Shown here in pieces: positions 32,001-33,003 of a stretch of 33,003 nt of DNA; the first letter of the stretch is position 1, and every line of letters starts with the position of its first letter. Under the pieces are notes generated by a model. That model worked only from the letters and a program-made list of their open reading frames with translations. It ran no database searches and was not told where the DNA came from. Source of the stretch: Bryobacterales bacterium (lineage in GTDB: Bacteria > Acidobacteriota > Terriglobia > Bryobacterales > Bryobacteraceae); the NCBI GenBank assembly GCA_003164035.1, contig PLRS01000027.1:1-33003 (forward strand), written 5' to 3'. The position numbers were made by a program, and so were the translations under genes.

Positions 32001-32603
32001 GACCTCACTTACTACACCAACACGTTCCAGTGGCAGGACAGCAACCAGCCGCGGCACCGCATGAATTTCGTGACCACGTATCAGCTCCCCATCGGGAAAG
32101 GGCAGACTTTGTTGAAGAACGCTCCCCCGGTTGTGGACGCCCTCGTGGGCGGTTGGAAAATCACCCCCGTTCTGCAATATATCTCGGGTGACTTCCCGCA
32201 GTTCGGCAACCTGATCGTCAGCGGCAATCCCTGCTCTGGGGGTCGTACGCCGGATCACTGGTTCAACACTTCCGCATTCAGCGCGATTCCCTCCAATACT
32301 TACGTATTGCGCTCCAATCCTCTGCAATACGGTTGTCTGACCGGTCCGAGTTTCTGGGACCTGGATGCCAGCCTGGCAAAGGATTTCCATATCATCGAGA
32401 GGTTCAAGGCTCAACTCAAGCTGACGGCTTACAACGCCACCAACAGGTTGAACCGCGGCGACCCGGACACCAACGTCTACGACTCCACCTTCGGACAGGC
32501 GTTGTATCAGGGTTCTCCGGGCGGCACGTTCGGCGCCCAGGGCGCGACTTCCGCTTTCAACAGCGGCCGCCAGGTCGAGTTAGTCTTCAAAATACTGTGG
32601 TAA
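29064..32603 (+). CDS. Oar-like TonB-dependent receptor with carboxypeptidase-regulatory-like domain
   Basis: 1179 residues from a TTG preceded by AAAGGGG at nine bases; ATG at 29076 is the alternative but lacks spacing for a ribosome-binding site. Signal peptide about 1-25 (ASVLILFTISAFAQ). Residues about 28-115 are the CarboxypepD_reg-like domain (GRIEGLVTDESKGSIAGSTV; YVFDLVDPGTYTVTVQNAGF), followed by VQESVTVEASPVEV, a plug-like region (DLEVDGSPVGLGHK) and a long beta-barrel rich in Asn, Tyr and aromatic girdle residues, ending in an aromatic residue (VELVFKILW). It should sit in the outer membrane and handle a large organic ligand with TonB energy; the ligand is unknown. Compared with the other receptor it uses more A/T in third positions by eye. 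A strong terminator follows. Confidence 0.9.
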   Translation: MKNRMYSLAWGMASVLILFTISAFAQEKGRIEGLVTDESKGSIAGSTVTLLNVKTGIQVVRQTSESGLYVFDLVDPGTYTVTVQNAGFSKFIQENIVVEMRADITVNAVLKPGTVQESVTVEASPVEVQFNSTNQDLTLDSTMAAETPRYDRNPFKLTLLAPEAVNTRGEVLPFLSWSANSVDLGGGTNLKNDLEVDGSPVGLGHKYSLSPNMDAVQEVTVSQNSVDAEQGHSAGGVISMATKAGTNEWHGTASYLGRYPSLDAEADRTTFSANAQRQHTMAGTLGNPIKKNKIFNFGSFEYWKVGNPDSYVVTVPTALEAGGDFSQSWALNAAGQQQLRQIFDPWTTVTSASGAVTATPFPGNVIPSSRFDPVAASFMKQFWPANNGGLNITGVNNFDKGYTDAWNYYNWADRVDYNVSDKLRIFAHAGHYHTTDITSNPTPNDSPLFQPTGTVRNGTQMNADLIYTINPKTVLDIHADYDSVVDAYNSTPLPASGWSAFWGSNQWYQPYFQNSPGTPIYEPDLTINGTNFGGRGFYWNQNPRGEAYSAKVSQQRGSHYLKAGVEYRRTWGPEYVSNTTQFQSDTSFTANTYNNPNTNIYGDQFASFLLGPLSNDTEMVGGPVPVSISSFWGFFIQDDWKLNRRITLNLGLRDEYETPWEDKDRFLSQAMNLSTPIAPMVANPPSMPSLATNLVGNSFYSWTGAWNFTTNSNPGMWTAPKLALAPRAGIAIKIDDKTALRAGYARYVIPTEYNFTAAPISGFEDVNFLEPPFFGMTGYQFAAPLLQGVPQETLSNPFPASNPLLPNFGPVNGKALGSYVGIGGENLLWYPQNFKKAYNDRFNINLQRQLPAGFVASFTYFLNLGHQHYTQELNAINPNIELQYANNPAYLNQNVADPFYHYLNTTVNNGPLYNTPTVSLSSLLVPRPQYGPLYEIGVCCAKEHYNNIQLKAQKSFTHGFNFLATYVFVDEKSQINNFNDLTYYTNTFQWQDSNQPRHRMNFVTTYQLPIGKGQTLLKNAPPVVDALVGGWKITPVLQYISGDFPQFGNLIVSGNPCSGGRTPDHWFNTSAFSAIPSNTYVLRSNPLQYGCLTGPSFWDLDASLAKDFHIIERFKAQLKLTAYNATNRLNRGDPDTNVYDSTFGQALYQGSPGGTFGAQGATSAFNSGRQVELVFKILW

Positions 32604-32638
32604 CCCCCCAGTTCTAGACAGCTAGCATCGTACCTCCT

Positions 32639-32675
32639 CGGTGGGCGGGAATCATCCCCGCTCACCGTTTTTTTT
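32639..32675 (+). terminator. Rho-independent terminator after the receptor gene
   Basis: Stem CGGTGGGCGGG (32639-32649) pairs with CCCGCTCACCG (32657-32667), eleven pairs including one G-U, loop of seven, then eight T (32668-32675). Confidence 0.88.
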
Positions 32676-32691
32676 GAGGGGGCAGGGCGGC

Positions 32692-32697
32692 TATACT
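32692..32697 (+). promoter_or_regulatory. -10 box before the CRTAC1 gene
   Basis: TATACT within GGCTATACTGGT, 27 bases before the ATG at 32725. The same CTATACTGGT block precedes the DUF1326 gene (18796-18805). No -35 box is recognisable; the terminator T tract lies just upstream. Confidence 0.4.
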
Positions 32698-32724
32698 GGT
32701 CGATAGGGATCCCAATCCGTAAGC

Positions 32725-33003
32725 ATGCCTGCCCTCACCCGCCGCAGTCTTTTCAGCTTGCTGGCATGGCCCGCCGCCCGCCTTTACAGCCGGCAAGCCG
32801 CTTCCGGCCAGGGGATGGCGTCGCGCGGAGTGGCGGCCGCACCGCGGGGCAAGCCTTCCGGACTCCCCTTTCACTCGCGCTTCACCGACGTGGCTCACCA
32901 GGCCGGGCTTCGCCAGGTGGTGGTGTGCGGCCATCCGCGCCGCGCCGACTATGTGATTGAGGCCATGAGCTGCGGGGCCGCTTTTCTCGATTACGACAAC
33001 GAC
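32725..33003 (+). CDS. CRTAC1-family (FG-GAP/ASPIC-UnbV) protein, 3' end outside window
   Basis: 93 residues are visible and the frame is open at the right edge. It starts with a signal-like MPALTRRSLFSLLAWPAARL, whose RRSLF start resembles a twin-arginine signal. GLPFHSRFTDVAHQAGL and CGAAFLDYDND follow: the FTDVA..AGL and the first calcium-binding-like DYDND of an FG-GAP propeller repeat are the standard beginning of CRTAC1/ASPIC-UnbV proteins, which are secreted or surface proteins of about 550-600 residues. These are abundant in Acidobacteria, often near TonB-type receptors. The ribosome-binding site is weak. Confidence 0.8.
   Translation, partial: MPALTRRSLFSLLAWPAARLYSRQAASGQGMASRGVAAAPRGKPSGLPFHSRFTDVAHQAGLRQVVVCGHPRRADYVIEAMSCGAAFLDYDND

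Overview
This 33 kb window is GC-rich, densely coded bacterial chromosome. Several features together suggest an Acidobacteriota genome of the Bryobacterales/Solibacter type: two very long Oar-like TonB-dependent receptors with an N-terminal carboxypeptidase-regulatory-like domain, a membrane-anchored winged-helix regulator, the start of a CRTAC1/ASPIC-UnbV protein, a DUF6600/FecR-like protein, and a secreted YbhE-type lactonase. This assignment rests on gene content, not on a database search. I found no rRNA, tRNA, CRISPR array, prophage or complete insertion sequence.

Layout. 1-3739: left-truncated acyl-CoA dehydratase activase/DUF2229 protein, overlapping a second gene with a dehydratase D-like region. 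3740-5168: accessory stretch with a membrane-protein remnant, an orphan DUF433 antitoxin and a REP-associated tyrosine transposase (RAYT) flanked by palindromic repeats. 5174-7633: rnr (RNase R) on the minus strand, with a tandem hairpin array inside its coding sequence. 7866-12349: secreted FecR/DUF6600 protein, then a tight run purC-cvpA-Fis-type regulator-HAD phosphatase behind a good sigma70 promoter. 12346-14463: GNAT acetyltransferase and subgroup-Ic aminotransferase on the minus strand, separated by more palindromic repeats. 14613-15845: MFS exporter. 15967-18747: accessory genes (DUF1883, two-TM protein, lipoprotein, HigBA-like toxin-antitoxin pair). 18822-21620: secreted DUF1326 protein, secreted lactonase, a MITE-like element and an outer-membrane beta-barrel. 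21763-26993: ECF sigma factor, zinc-type anti-sigma factor and Oar-like receptor in one run. 27048-28828: VanZ-like protein and a ToxR-like membrane regulator. 29064-33003: a second Oar-like receptor diverging from that regulator, a strong terminator, and the start of a CRTAC1-family protein.

Two themes stand out. First, envelope uptake/signalling: one receptor sits behind a sigma/anti-sigma pair and the other faces a membrane-bound winged-helix regulator across a promoter that holds direct repeats spaced one helical turn. Second, a family of palindromic repeats sharing GTGGGGCAG / C(T/C)GCCCCAC ends occurs at four places. It lies beside the RAYT, supplies the RAYT stop codon, abuts the GNAT start, and is nested in a MITE-like element. 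A related hairpin type has entered the rnr reading frame.
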